Below are positions 35,552-44,060 of a DNA stretch of 64,000 nucleotides, in pieces. The stretch is taken from positions 1 to 64,000 of the forward strand of contig NZ_FNVO01000005.1 of NCBI RefSeq assembly GCF_900108175.1, written 5' to 3'. The DNA is from Thermomonospora echinospora (lineage in GTDB: Bacteria > Actinomycetota > Actinomycetes > Streptosporangiales > Streptosporangiaceae). The translations under genes and the position numbers were made by a program. The stretch's first letter is position 1. Each line of letters begins with the position of its first letter. Below the pieces are notes generated by a model that had not been told where the DNA came from, ran no database searches, and saw only the letters and a program-made list of their open reading frames with translations.

Positions 35552-37360
35552 ATGGCCCCGATCCCCCCGAGACCGCCGGGCCCGCCCCGGGGTCCCACGT
35601 CACCGCCCCCCGCCTGCAACCGAGGCCCGCGCAACCGGCACTTCGTCGGCCGCGACGACGAACTGCAGCAGGTCAGCGAGCTGCTCCGGCGACGGCCCGT
35701 GCTGCTGTGCGACGCCGAGGGGCTGCCCCGCTCCGGCAAGACCGCGTTCGCGCTGGAGTACTGTCACCGCTTCGGCCAGCGTTACAACCTGATCTGGTGG
35801 TTCGACTGCCGTCCGGGCCGGGACCTGGACGCCCAGTACGACGTGTTCGCCAGGACCGCGCGGGCCGGCGGCGGGCCGGTCCCGGCCCGCGACGGCCGCG
35901 GCGGGCTCGTCCTGGACCCGTGGTCGCTGCTGGTCTTCGACGGCGCCGAGGAACCCGGCTCCCTGCCGTCCTGGCTGCCCTCCGGTCCCGGGCACGTGCT
36001 GATCACCGGCCGCAACGGCGCCGCGGAGGCCGAGCCGGTCCGGCTGGCACGGCTGTCCCGCCGCGAGTCGATCATTCTGCTGACGGCGATGGCATCCCGG
36101 GGCGACGGGACCGGCGACCCGTCCCGGCCCGAGCGGATCGAGCAGATCGCGCGGATCGAGCAGATCGCGCGGCTGCTCGACGACCGGCCCGCCCTGCTCA
36201 GCGAGGTCGGCCGGCACCTCCACGACCGGCGGGAGCTGTCGATCGAGCTGTGCCTGCGCCTGCTCGGCCTCGCCGAGCAGGCGCATCCCCGGGCGGACGC
36301 GCCGGCGTCCCCGGTCGTTCCACCCGTTCGCCAGGACCCCGGACCGCCACGGGTCTCCGTGGTCCAGCGGGCCCCGGCATCGGAGGACGGTGTGACCGGA
36401 CCCCCCGTCACCTTCTTCACCAGCTACGCCCGTGACGTCGACCGCGAACTCGTGGTGGGCTTCCACGAGGACGTCGAGGAGGGCGTCAAGGCCCTGGTGG
36501 GCCCCGGCCGGGAGGTGCGCGGCTTCATCGACCATCACGGGCTGCTCGTCGGGGACCTGTGGGAGGAGGTCCTCATCGACAAGGTCCGCACCACGCGCGT
36601 CATGCTCGCCCTGCTGTCCAACAAGTACCTGGGCAGCCGCTGGTGCGGGCGCGAGTGGGCCGTCTTCGACGAGCGGATCGGCCGCGCGGTCCGCGATGGC
36701 GGGCCGCGCCCGCGCTGCCTGCTGCCGCTGCGCTGGTCGAAGACCAACAGGTCGCTGCCGCCCGCCATCGCACGGCTGCAGAACACCCAGGGGGGATTCG
36801 GGGACGTCCCTCTGCTCGACCTCTACCGGGAGAGCGGCAAGGCCTATTTCGACCTCCGCGCGCAGGTGGCCAAGGCCGTCATCGCGGCCGCGGATCTCGA
36901 CCTCCCCCCGCTGGACCACGGGATGGCGGTGGCGGTGCCGCCCGCCTTCCCCTCCCCCGCCGCGCCGTCCACGCCCCGCTCCTCCGTCTCCTCCGTCCCC
37001 GCCCTCGACGTGGAGACGCCCGAGCAGGACCGCGGCGGTGCGGCGGGCACCGTCCGCCAGCAGATGGTCCCGGTGCTGGCCCAGGTGGAGGCGATCCGGG
37101 AGGAGGCCACGTTCCGGGCGTGGATCCGGGGCATCGAGGACGTGCACGGGCCGCTCGGCCTGCCGTACTCGGACTTCCTGTCGACCAGGCTGTCCAATCT
37201 GGTCAGCCGGTGCCTGCGGCACCGCACCCCGGAACTGCTGCTGACCATGGTGGCCGAGCTGACCATCCTGGCCCCCAACGATCCGGTGCTGCCGGAGATC
37301 CTCCGGATTGCTCAGCGGGCCGCCGGCTCCTGGGGCGGCGGTCCGGCGGCCCAGGGGTAG
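35552..37360 (+). CDS. P-loop/TIR protein of the FxSxx-COOH locus
   Basis: 602 residues starting 13 bp after fxsC, without an obvious ribosome site, so probably coupled. Residues about 25-230 form an NB-ARC-like domain (HFVGRDDELQQVSELL, GLPRSGKTAFALEYC, SLLVFDGAEEPG). A TIR domain at about 285-440 (TFFTSYARDVDRELV, GLLVGDLWEEVL, SNKYLGSRWCGREWAVFDE) keeps the WCxxE glutamate needed for NADase activity, unlike FxsC. A C-terminal ~100-residue helical domain resembles effector-associated adaptor domains. Could be an NAD-cleaving or signalling effector controlled by the peptide system. Confidence 0.8.
   Translation: MAPIPPRPPGPPRGPTSPPPACNRGPRNRHFVGRDDELQQVSELLRRRPVLLCDAEGLPRSGKTAFALEYCHRFGQRYNLIWWFDCRPGRDLDAQYDVFARTARAGGGPVPARDGRGGLVLDPWSLLVFDGAEEPGSLPSWLPSGPGHVLITGRNGAAEAEPVRLARLSRRESIILLTAMASRGDGTGDPSRPERIEQIARIEQIARLLDDRPALLSEVGRHLHDRRELSIELCLRLLGLAEQAHPRADAPASPVVPPVRQDPGPPRVSVVQRAPASEDGVTGPPVTFFTSYARDVDRELVVGFHEDVEEGVKALVGPGREVRGFIDHHGLLVGDLWEEVLIDKVRTTRVMLALLSNKYLGSRWCGREWAVFDERIGRAVRDGGPRPRCLLPLRWSKTNRSLPPAIARLQNTQGGFGDVPLLDLYRESGKAYFDLRAQVAKAVIAAADLDLPPLDHGMAVAVPPAFPSPAAPSTPRSSVSSVPALDVETPEQDRGGAAGTVRQQMVPVLAQVEAIREEATFRAWIRGIEDVHGPLGLPYSDFLSTRLSNLVSRCLRHRTPELLLTMVAELTILAPNDPVLPEILRIAQRAAGSWGGGPAAQG
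36134..36169 (+). repeat. perfect 18-bp tandem duplication in the P-loop/TIR gene
   Basis: CGGATCGAGCAGATCGCG occurs twice in a row and encodes RIEQIA twice. In frame, so it only lengthens a helix. Probably a slippage product. Confidence 0.85.
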
Positions 37361-37372
37361 CTCAGGGACGGC

Positions 37373-37561
37373 TCAAGGGTAATCGTCGTCGATGAGGGAC
37401 TGGAAAGCGACCGCCGCCTCCGCCGACTTTGTGTCAAGTGACACAATTATCCGGGACAGCGCGTGCGCCAACGCCGATTCGCCCAGTTCATCGAGCGCAC
37501 GCAACGGGATGCCGCCGACATCGGGCAACCGGTCAGGAGAATCCGATCCGGCTTCGCACAT
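37373..37561 (-). CDS. fxsA: FxSxx-type RiPP precursor peptide with extended C-terminus
   Basis: 62 residues from ATG 37561 with AGGGGG 6 bp upstream. The leader PDVGGIPLRALDELGESALAHALSRI matches the FxSxx-COOH precursor pattern (hydrophobic positions and ALAHAL). The core motif is AVAFQSLI, in which Phe-x-Ser-x-x normally ends the peptide. Here DDDYP follows before the stop, so the defining free carboxylate after the motif is lost. Radical SAM FxsB enzymes join the Phe ring to the Ser-side backbone carbon of this motif to make a cyclophane. The extra Asp and Tyr residues may be further modification sites. It is convergent with the TIR gene and divergent from fxsB. Confidence 0.75.
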   Translation of the reverse strand: MCEAGSDSPDRLPDVGGIPLRALDELGESALAHALSRIIVSLDTKSAEAAVAFQSLIDDDYP

Positions 37562-37733
37562 GAGCACCCCCTCAGGACCGCAGGCCCGCTTCGCCCGCCT
37601 GCCGGCGATTTTTGCAGAAAACCTTTCACCGCGCGACGGCGTGCTACAGCCGATCACATTCCGATAAGCGCTTTCTGCGGTCCCTGGGTTACCATGGGGC
37701 CGACGGTGACCGGCATTGATCCGGGCGGTCGAA
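37562..37733. promoter_or_regulatory. divergent promoter region between fxsA and fxsB
   Basis: 172 bp with an AT-rich centre. Contains perfect 7-bp inverted arms GCAGAAA (37614-37620) and TTTCTGC (37672-37678), 51 bp apart. No gene is supported. Confidence 0.4.
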
Positions 37734-39341
37734 ATGATCTCGTATACCGGTTCGGACGGTTCGGACGGTTCCGGCGCAGCCGCGCCGTGGCCCGCCGGCC
37801 TCGACGTCGGGGCACTGCTCGCCGGCGGCTGGCGGCCCACCGCCTTCCGGGAGTTCGTGCTCAAGGTCCACGGCCGCTGCGATCTGGCCTGCGACCACTG
37901 CTACGTCTACGAGATGGCCGACCAGAGCTGGCGGGACCGGCCGACGCGGATGTCCCCCTCCGTCGTCGCGCAGACCGCTCGCCGCATCGCCGAGCACGTC
38001 CGCGACCACGATCTGCCCTCGGTGAAGCTCATCCTGCACGGCGGCGAGCCGCTGCTGGCGGGCGCCGAGACGCTGGGCCGCACGGTGCGCGACATACGCG
38101 CGGCGGTGCGCGCCACCGCGGGCCCGTCCCCGCACGGCGGGGAGCGGGTCGTGGCGCGTGTCCAGACCAACGCCCTGCGCCTCGGCGAGCGGGAGCTGCA
38201 GGTCTTCGACCGGCAGCTGATCCGGGTCGGGGTGAGCCTGGACGGCACCGCCGAGGGCCATGACCGCCACCGCCGGCACGCCGACGGCCGGGGCAGCCAC
38301 GCGCAGGTGCGCACCGCCCTCCAGCGGCTGACCGCGGACCGGTACCGGCACCTCTTCACGGGGCTGCTGTGCACCGTCGACGTCCGCAACGACCCGGTCG
38401 CCACCTACGAGGCGCTGCTGGAGTTCGCGCCCCCGGCCGTCGACTTCCTGCTGCCGCACGGCAACTGGTCGGCTCCTCCGCCGGGGCGCACGGCGGGATC
38501 TCCCGCGACCCCGTACGGCGACTGGCTGGCCGCCGTTTTCGACCGCTGGTACGGGGCGCCGAGGCGGGAGACCAAGGTCAGGATCTTCCAGGACGTCATG
38601 CATCTGCTGCTGGGCGGGCCCTCCTCCAGCGAGGCGGTGGGGCTGTCCCCGGTGGGCGTCGTGGTCGTCGAGACCGACGGCTCCATCGAGCAGTCCGACA
38701 TTCTCAAGTCCGCATATCCGGGAGCGCCGGCCACCGGTATGAACGTCGCCCGGGATCCGTTCGACTCGGTGCTGCGTTCACCGTTCGTCGCGGCCCGGCA
38801 GATCGGCGCCCGGGCGTTGTGCGCCACCTGCGCCCGGTGTCCCGAAAAAGAGATCTGTGGTGGCGGGCATTACGCGCACCGATACCACCTCCGGAACGGT
38901 TTCCGGAATCCTTCGGTCTACTGCCCGGACATGCTCCGGCTGATCAGGCACATCAGATCCAGGCTGGCCCGTGACATCTCCCGGCTGGCGGACCGAGGGG
39001 GCGGGTGTGCGCGTTCGTTATCACCGGGTTCCGGAGGAGACGCTGGCGGAACTCGCCGCCGGGCGCGGCGGCGGGGCTGGGCAGCGGCTACTGCGCGGCA
39101 TCTGGTTGAGCCGGCACACGCTACTCGTCCGGGGGGTGCTGGAGGCCGCGCGGACCGCCGGCGATCCCGACACGGCGGCCTGGGTGCACGCCGGGTACGA
39201 GGCACTGGCCGGTCTCCAGGAACGTCATCCGGCCGCCGTCCGGGCGGTGATCTGCCACCCCTCGGTCGGGGCGTGGGCCGGGCTCGCGGTCAGGGCGCTG
39301 CTCCGGGGGATCCCTCCCCCGGCCGGGGCGGCCGGTCCTGA
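37734..39341 (+). CDS. fxsB: radical SAM/SPASM cyclophane-forming maturase FxsB, 3' end frameshifted
   Basis: 535 residues as read from ATG 37734 (TTG 37716 is possible). The radical SAM cluster motif CDLACDHCYVY gives Cys49, Cys53 and Cys56. Next come LILHGGEPLL and VGVSLDGTAEGHD. The SPASM region holds CATCARCPEKEICGGGHYAHR and SVYC. Family similarity ends near residue 422 (ISRLADRG). The remaining ~113 residues are Arg/Gly-rich and simply the wrong frame of the next gene, and no stop occurs at the junction. Removing one G from the GGGGG run at 38997-39001 would join it to the HExxH frame as one protein. It should act on the FxsA peptide. Confidence 0.85.
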   Translation: MISYTGSDGSDGSGAAAPWPAGLDVGALLAGGWRPTAFREFVLKVHGRCDLACDHCYVYEMADQSWRDRPTRMSPSVVAQTARRIAEHVRDHDLPSVKLILHGGEPLLAGAETLGRTVRDIRAAVRATAGPSPHGGERVVARVQTNALRLGERELQVFDRQLIRVGVSLDGTAEGHDRHRRHADGRGSHAQVRTALQRLTADRYRHLFTGLLCTVDVRNDPVATYEALLEFAPPAVDFLLPHGNWSAPPPGRTAGSPATPYGDWLAAVFDRWYGAPRRETKVRIFQDVMHLLLGGPSSSEAVGLSPVGVVVVETDGSIEQSDILKSAYPGAPATGMNVARDPFDSVLRSPFVAARQIGARALCATCARCPEKEICGGGHYAHRYHLRNGFRNPSVYCPDMLRLIRHIRSRLARDISRLADRGGGCARSLSPGSGGDAGGTRRRARRRGWAAATARHLVEPAHATRPGGAGGRADRRRSRHGGLGARRVRGTGRSPGTSSGRRPGGDLPPLGRGVGRARGQGAAPGDPSPGRGGRS

Positions 39342-40332
39342 GCAGATGGGCGCGCTGGCCGCCGCGGCGGCCGTCCGGGCGGGCGCGGACTGCTCGGTAC
39401 GGGTGCCGGTCAGCGGGGGCCGCCTGATGCTGCCCTCCCTGGGCTTGGCGCTGCCGGGCGGCGGGCGGTCGTCGGCCATGGTGCGCGTCACGGCGGAGGG
39501 CGCGCGGATCACGTCCGGCGGCGCCCGGATCACTGTCCCGGCCGACCCGCACCGGGACGCGCCGGGCTGGCGCGGGCTGCGCCGGGTGTCGGCGGTCTGC
39601 GACGGTCTGCGGCTGGATCTGCTGATCGACGACCTGGACCCGTACCGGATGCCCGCGCTCGGGGTCCGGGACCGGCTGACCGCGGCCGAGACCCAGGACT
39701 GGGAGAGCGACCTGCGGGCCGCCTGGCGGCTGCTGGTACGGCGGCATCCCGGCACCGCCGCGGAGATCCGCGGGCTGATCCGGGTGATCACCCCGCTGGC
39801 CGGGCCGGCCCGTGGCCGCAGCAGCGCCAGTTCCCGCGAGGTGCACGGCACCATCGCCCTGTCGGCGGCCGGTGAGCCCCGCGCGCTGGCGCTCACCCTG
39901 GCGCACGAGGTCCAGCACGTGAAGCTGGCGATGCTGCTCGACGCCGTCGCGCTGATCAGGCCCGGACACCAGCGGCGCTACTACGCACCCTGGCGTGACG
40001 ACCCCCGTCCGATCTACGGGCTGTTGCAGGGCGCCTACGCGCATCTGGGAGTCGCGGACTTCTGGCGCCGCGAACGCCGCCACCAGCCGCACGACGTGGA
40101 ACCGCACGCGGAGTTCGAGCGGTGGCGGTCGGCGACACTACTGGCCTGCACGGAGCTGCTGCGGGGGGACGGACTGACCGCGACCGGCACGGCATTCGTC
40201 AACGAGATGGCGCGTACCCTGCGCGACTGGGGGAACGAGCCGATCCCCCCGCACGCGGTCCGGCTGGCCCGGCTCAGGGCCGAGCGGCACCGCACGCTGT
40301 GGAGCAGGCACAACGGCGCCCCTGCCAGGTGA
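39007..40332 (+). CDS. HExxH-motif putative peptide-modifying protein (FxsBH extension domain)
   Basis: 441 residues from GTG 39007 behind GAGGGGG. The metal motif is intact: LTLAHEVQHVKLAML with His300, Glu301 and His304. Homologous domains are often fused to the C-terminus of FxsB, where databases describe them as a beta-hydroxylase-like, sometimes inactivated, extension. Here the domain is a separate frame entirely overlapping the fxsB 3' tail. Either it is a real separate protein with its own start, or the fused gene carries a frameshift. If active it may hydroxylate a residue of the FxsA core; the DDDY tail of that peptide is a tempting target. Confidence 0.8.
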   Translation: MRVRYHRVPEETLAELAAGRGGGAGQRLLRGIWLSRHTLLVRGVLEAARTAGDPDTAAWVHAGYEALAGLQERHPAAVRAVICHPSVGAWAGLAVRALLRGIPPPAGAAGPEQMGALAAAAAVRAGADCSVRVPVSGGRLMLPSLGLALPGGGRSSAMVRVTAEGARITSGGARITVPADPHRDAPGWRGLRRVSAVCDGLRLDLLIDDLDPYRMPALGVRDRLTAAETQDWESDLRAAWRLLVRRHPGTAAEIRGLIRVITPLAGPARGRSSASSREVHGTIALSAAGEPRALALTLAHEVQHVKLAMLLDAVALIRPGHQRRYYAPWRDDPRPIYGLLQGAYAHLGVADFWRRERRHQPHDVEPHAEFERWRSATLLACTELLRGDGLTATGTAFVNEMARTLRDWGNEPIPPHAVRLARLRAERHRTLWSRHNGAPAR

Positions 40333-40755
40333 CGCCCGCCGTACGCCGGAGGTCTCCCCGGCCGCCTGACCATGGCCGCCAAAAGACCACTCCCACCAGG
40401 AATTGCCGGAATTGCGGCTTATGACATTTTTGGTGAGCGCCCCGTGGCCCGTGGGATGCCGGGTGATGGGCCGCGAGCCTGCGGGCGGACGGTGCAGTTC
40501 GGCGGGAAACCCGCATTCGGGCGAGCATACGGCGATATTGCGGATGGCCTTAATAGAGTCATCGGTGGGCATGGATGCGCGCCCATGGTGCCCGGAAGCG
40601 CATCGGTGAAACCAGAGAACCCCGCCGGCGGCCGGGGAAACTGGTGAACGATCTTTCGCCGGATTACACTGAGATCGCCCTGCAGGAACGCTCGACATGG
40701 AGATGTCAGGGCCTGGCGGCGCCCTGTGTCCTCGACATGGAACGGGGAATGCCGC
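40333..40755. other. about 420 bp without a convincing gene
   Basis: GC content drops here. Short open frames exist on both strands (for example 40372-40647 on the plus strand), but they lack ribosome sites and the third-position GC bias of real genes here. The 11-mer CTCGACATGGA occurs at about 40691 and 40731, just before the antiporter. Probably promoter and leader sequence of the antiporter gene. Confidence 0.45.
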
Positions 40756-42291
40756 GTGAACGTGCAGAAATACCTGGGGAGCGGTTCGGCGGGGGGCAGG
40801 CTCGCCGTCGCGGCCGTGGTGACCTCCGTCGGCGTCGCCCTGGGCCGTGCCGCCGGTCCCGGCCCGGTCATGGACCTGGTGACCGGTGAGCCCTACTTCC
40901 TCCTCGTCACCGCGCTGCTGGCGATCGGCCTCTACAGCAGCACGCACGGGATCGAGCTGCGGCATCTGCGGGCCGACCTGCGCACGGTCGTGCTCGCGGT
41001 GACGGTGGGGGTGCTGGTCAAGGCCGTGCTCATCACCGCCGTCATGGTGGTGCTGTTCCCGGGCCCCGAGGCGCTGGTGCTCGGGGTGGCGGTGGCGCAG
41101 ATCGACCCGCTGTCGGTGTCGGCCCTCCAGCACTCGTCCCGGATGTCCGAACGGGGCAAGGCGCTGCTGCTGTCGTGGGCGTCGTTCGACGACCCGGTGA
41201 CCACACTGCTGACCATCTACGCCGCGACGCTGTCGGTGACCCTGCACCATCTGGACGGGTCGGCCGAGTTCACCGCCTTCACCGCCGGCGGCGCGGGGGG
41301 CGTGCTCCTCGGGCTGGCCGCCAACCTGGCCCTCGCGGCGGTCTTCACCGGGACGTGGTTCTTCGTCCGAGGGCGGATCCGGGCCCGGCGCGGATCCGGT
41401 GCCGACCTGTCCTTCGCCGTGGCCTGCGGGCTGCTGCTGGCCGCCGCGGCGGTGGCCGTCAGCCAGTTCTGGATGCTCGGCATCGCGCTGCTGGGGCTGT
41501 TCGTCCGTCCCGTCGTGCGCGGTGCGCCCGAGGCGTTCGCACGCGTGCTCGACGGACTCACCCAGACGGCCTTCCTGCTGGCCGTCCTGGGGGTGGGCGT
41601 CATCTTGTCGGTGCGGGTCGACCTCGCGGCCGGGCTGGTGCTGGGCGTCACCGCCTTCGCGGCCCAGGCGGTGGTGAGCGTGTTCCTGACCCGGGCGCAG
41701 GAGCCGGGCGACCGGATCCCGCTGGCCATCGCCCAGCAGAACGGGATCACCGCCATCATCCTGGCGCTGCTGCTGCAGCCGATGTTCCCCGCGGTCGTGG
41801 GGATCGTGGCCCCGGCGGTCCTGGTCGTCAACGTCCTGCACCTGGTGGCGAACGCGCTGTACGCGCGGTACGACAGGGGCGACATCGCGGTGCCGCTCCC
41901 GGGCGCGCGATGGTGGGCCGGGCGGTCGGCACGGCGGCGCCCCGATCCCGCCTCCGGCCGAGGACCCGGCGCGTCCGCCGCCCTGGCCCGCGGCATCGGA
42001 GCATCCGGCGACCGCACCGCGCCCGAGGACGATCACGGAGCCGAGGACGACCGCTTGCCCGAGGGCGGTCTACCGGCCGAGAGCGGCTCCACCGCGCACT
42101 CCCCCGCCCTGGTGCACGGCACCGGGACCGGGGGCGGCCCGGTCCGGCCCGGACACGTTTCCTTCGGCGACCGGCCGTCCGCCGGGACGGCGGACCCGCT
42201 CGCCCCGCCCTTCGGCCGATATCCCGCGCCGCCCCCGGCCGGAGGCAGGCTCGTCGCCCTGATCGGCAGGTTCGGCCGATGGCCCGCATGA
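40756..42291 (+). CDS. cation/proton antiporter (CPA1-like)
   Basis: 511 residues from GTG 40756 (CGGGGAA upstream); GTG 40726 would add ten residues. About 11-12 membrane segments span residues 15-390. The ion-binding region has LVLGVAVAQIDPLSVSAL and LLLSWASFDDPVTTLLT, matching the Asp-containing motifs of Na+/H+ exchangers, and QQNGITAIILALLLQP near the end of the membrane part. The ~110-residue cytoplasmic tail is Pro/Arg/Gly-rich and disordered. Lies 28 bp before the SLATT gene, probably one operon. Confidence 0.82.
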   Translation: MNVQKYLGSGSAGGRLAVAAVVTSVGVALGRAAGPGPVMDLVTGEPYFLLVTALLAIGLYSSTHGIELRHLRADLRTVVLAVTVGVLVKAVLITAVMVVLFPGPEALVLGVAVAQIDPLSVSALQHSSRMSERGKALLLSWASFDDPVTTLLTIYAATLSVTLHHLDGSAEFTAFTAGGAGGVLLGLAANLALAAVFTGTWFFVRGRIRARRGSGADLSFAVACGLLLAAAAVAVSQFWMLGIALLGLFVRPVVRGAPEAFARVLDGLTQTAFLLAVLGVGVILSVRVDLAAGLVLGVTAFAAQAVVSVFLTRAQEPGDRIPLAIAQQNGITAIILALLLQPMFPAVVGIVAPAVLVVNVLHLVANALYARYDRGDIAVPLPGARWWAGRSARRRPDPASGRGPGASAALARGIGASGDRTAPEDDHGAEDDRLPEGGLPAESGSTAHSPALVHGTGTGGGPVRPGHVSFGDRPSAGTADPLAPPFGRYPAPPPAGGRLVALIGRFGRWPA

Positions 42292-42319
42292 ACTCGGCGG
42301 TCGGCACGGGGACGGCACG

Positions 42320-43258
42320 ATGACGGGAAGGTCCCCGGAGGATTCCGCGCCCTCCCCGCCGCGGCCCCGGCCGGACGATGACGGGATCGCGACGGCCGCC
42401 CGGGTGTGGCGGCGGCAGAGCCAGTGGTCGCAGGCCGCCGGCCGGCTGAAGGCCGGGATCGGGCGGGCGCGTCTGGCCGGTCTGCTGCTCGGGACCGCCG
42501 CCGCCGTCCTGGGCACCGCCGCCGCCCAGCTGATGGGCTGGAACGCCCCGCTGGGCAAGGGACTGGCCTTCGGATCCGCCGCCGCGGCGGCGCTGGTGCC
42601 GATCGTCGTGCGCGGTGCCAGGCCGGAGACGGTCCGGGACTGGACGAGGCTGCGCTCGATCTCCGAGGCGCTGAAGTCGGAGGTCTATGTCTTCCTGGCC
42701 GGAGCGGGCCCCTACCGCGGGCCGGACCGGGCGGTGCTGCTGCTGGAGCGCACGGACCGCGTCCAGGCCGACGGCTCGGATCTGACGCGCCACCTCACGG
42801 GACTCGAACCGGTCCGGCGCGAACTGCCGGACATCACCGGCATCGGCGGTTACGTCACCCGGCGGGTGGAGGCGCAGCTCGACGGGTACTACCGGCCCGG
42901 CGCGCGGAGGATGCGGCGCCGGGTCACGGCCGTCCGCCGGATCGAGATCGCCCTCGGCGCCCTGGGCGCCGTCCTCGGCGCCTTGGCCGGCGCGTTCGCC
43001 GTGGCGCAGGCCGCCGCCTGGGTCGCCGTGGCCACCACGGTGGCGGTCGCCGTGGCGACGCACTCGGCCGCGTCCAGGTACGAGTACCAGGAACTGGAGT
43101 TCTCCCGTACCGCCGACCAGTTGGAGAGGCTGCTGGCGCGCCGGACGGCCATGGGCGGCGGCGACCCTGAAGCCGACGACGAGTTCGTCGCCGAATGCGA
43201 ACTGGTGATCTCCGCGCAGAACGAGGCGTGGATGGCCAAGGTCTCGGGCGACGAGTGA
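42320..43258 (+). CDS. SLATT/DUF4231 membrane protein
   Basis: 312 residues. Two pairs of membrane helices: about 50-65 and 70-95 (LAGLLLGTAAAVLGTAAAQL, AFGSAAAAALVPIVV) and about 210-260 (LGALGAVLGALAGAFAVAQAAAW, TTVAVAVATHS). Charged helices follow each pair. This fits the SLATT-associated DUF4231 family, whose members occur with nucleotide-second-messenger and other conflict systems and are thought to form membrane pores. Its position after an antiporter and close to the TIR/NB-ARC genes is suggestive but no link is proven. Confidence 0.75.
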   Translation: MTGRSPEDSAPSPPRPRPDDDGIATAARVWRRQSQWSQAAGRLKAGIGRARLAGLLLGTAAAVLGTAAAQLMGWNAPLGKGLAFGSAAAAALVPIVVRGARPETVRDWTRLRSISEALKSEVYVFLAGAGPYRGPDRAVLLLERTDRVQADGSDLTRHLTGLEPVRRELPDITGIGGYVTRRVEAQLDGYYRPGARRMRRRVTAVRRIEIALGALGAVLGALAGAFAVAQAAAWVAVATTVAVAVATHSAASRYEYQELEFSRTADQLERLLARRTAMGGGDPEADDEFVAECELVISAQNEAWMAKVSGDE

Positions 43259-43424
43259 CCCACCGGGTCCTGAGCACAGGTCGTCCGGCCCCACCGGAGA
43301 TCGGACACTCCCCGGTGCGCGGCGCCTCGAACGGCCGAGGTGCGCGGACGGCGTCTCCCGGACCCGGCGGGGCCACCGCGGCGGGTCCTCGGCCGCCCGG
43401 TGCCGTCGGGTGCCGTCAGGTGCC

Positions 43425-43973
43425 TCAGGTGAGGCAGGTGGCGGCGGTGACGATCTCGGCGCGCATGTTGCGCTCCATCATCTGCAGGGCGGCCTCGCCC
43501 AGGTGCGGGTCGATGTGCGCGACGGCGTCCCGGGGCACCTTGATCTTCAGATGGCGGACGTAGGCGTCCAGGGCGCTGTAGAGGATGCACTGCTCGGTGA
43601 CCTGGCCGACCAGGACGACATCCCCGATCTGCTCACGAAGCAGCAGGTACTCCAGCGAGGTGCCGTAGAACGCGCTGTGCCTGACCTTGGGCAGGAACGC
43701 GCAGTCGGGCGTGGGGGCGATGGGCTCCACCAGGTCGGGCCGCTGCCCCTTCAGGGCGCTCTCGACCAGATCGTCCCGGGTGGTCGAGAAGTCTCCGTAG
43801 TTGTCGTTGACGTACAGCAGGCGGACGTCGTCCCGCTCGCGGGCCCGCTCGATCAGACCTCGCAGCGGCTCGACGATCTTCTCGACGCTGTCCGCGAGGG
43901 CGTCGGCGTCCTCGTGCTCGTACGGGTTCAGCATGTCGATGACGATCAGCGCGGTGGTACTCACCCCCCGCAT
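43425..43973 (-). CDS. isochorismatase-family cysteine hydrolase
   Basis: 182 residues. The catalytic triad is visible: Asp in IVIDMLNPYE, Lys in FLPKVRHSAFYGTSLE and Cys in GQVTEQCILYSALDAY. Members hydrolyse isochorismate, nicotinamide, N-carbamoyl or other amides; the small size and lack of neighbours do not single out a substrate. Start ATG 43973 or GTG 43964. The 165-bp gap after it (43259-43424) contains short tandem GGTGCCGTC-like repeats and no gene. Confidence 0.88.
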   Translation of the reverse strand: MRGVSTTALIVIDMLNPYEHEDADALADSVEKIVEPLRGLIERARERDDVRLLYVNDNYGDFSTTRDDLVESALKGQRPDLVEPIAPTPDCAFLPKVRHSAFYGTSLEYLLLREQIGDVVLVGQVTEQCILYSALDAYVRHLKIKVPRDAVAHIDPHLGEAALQMMERNMRAEIVTAATCLT

Positions 43974-44005
43974 CTGCCCAGGAGGACCCGGCCTACTCGT
44001 CTCAC

Positions 44006-44040
44006 GGCGGCCCGCCCCGCCGGTGGCGGGGCGGGCCGCC
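44006..44040 (-). terminator. hairpin terminator of the DUF4240 gene
   Basis: A perfect 14-bp stem GGCGGCCCGCCCCG/CGGGGCGGGCCGCC with a 7-nt loop, 20 bp beyond the stop of the minus-strand gene ending at 44061. Confidence 0.75.
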
Positions 44041-44060
44041 GGCGGGGCAGAACGGGGTTC

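Noticed and set aside
40138-40572. Minus-strand frame starting MPTDDS and containing WWEWSFGGH, considered as a second RiPP precursor
   Set aside because: No ribosome site, no stop after the aromatic stretch, and it runs about 195 bp into the antisense of the HExxH gene.
40372-40647. Plus-strand 91-codon frame in the gap before the antiporter
   Set aside because: Third codon positions lack the usual GC bias and there is no ribosome site or similarity.
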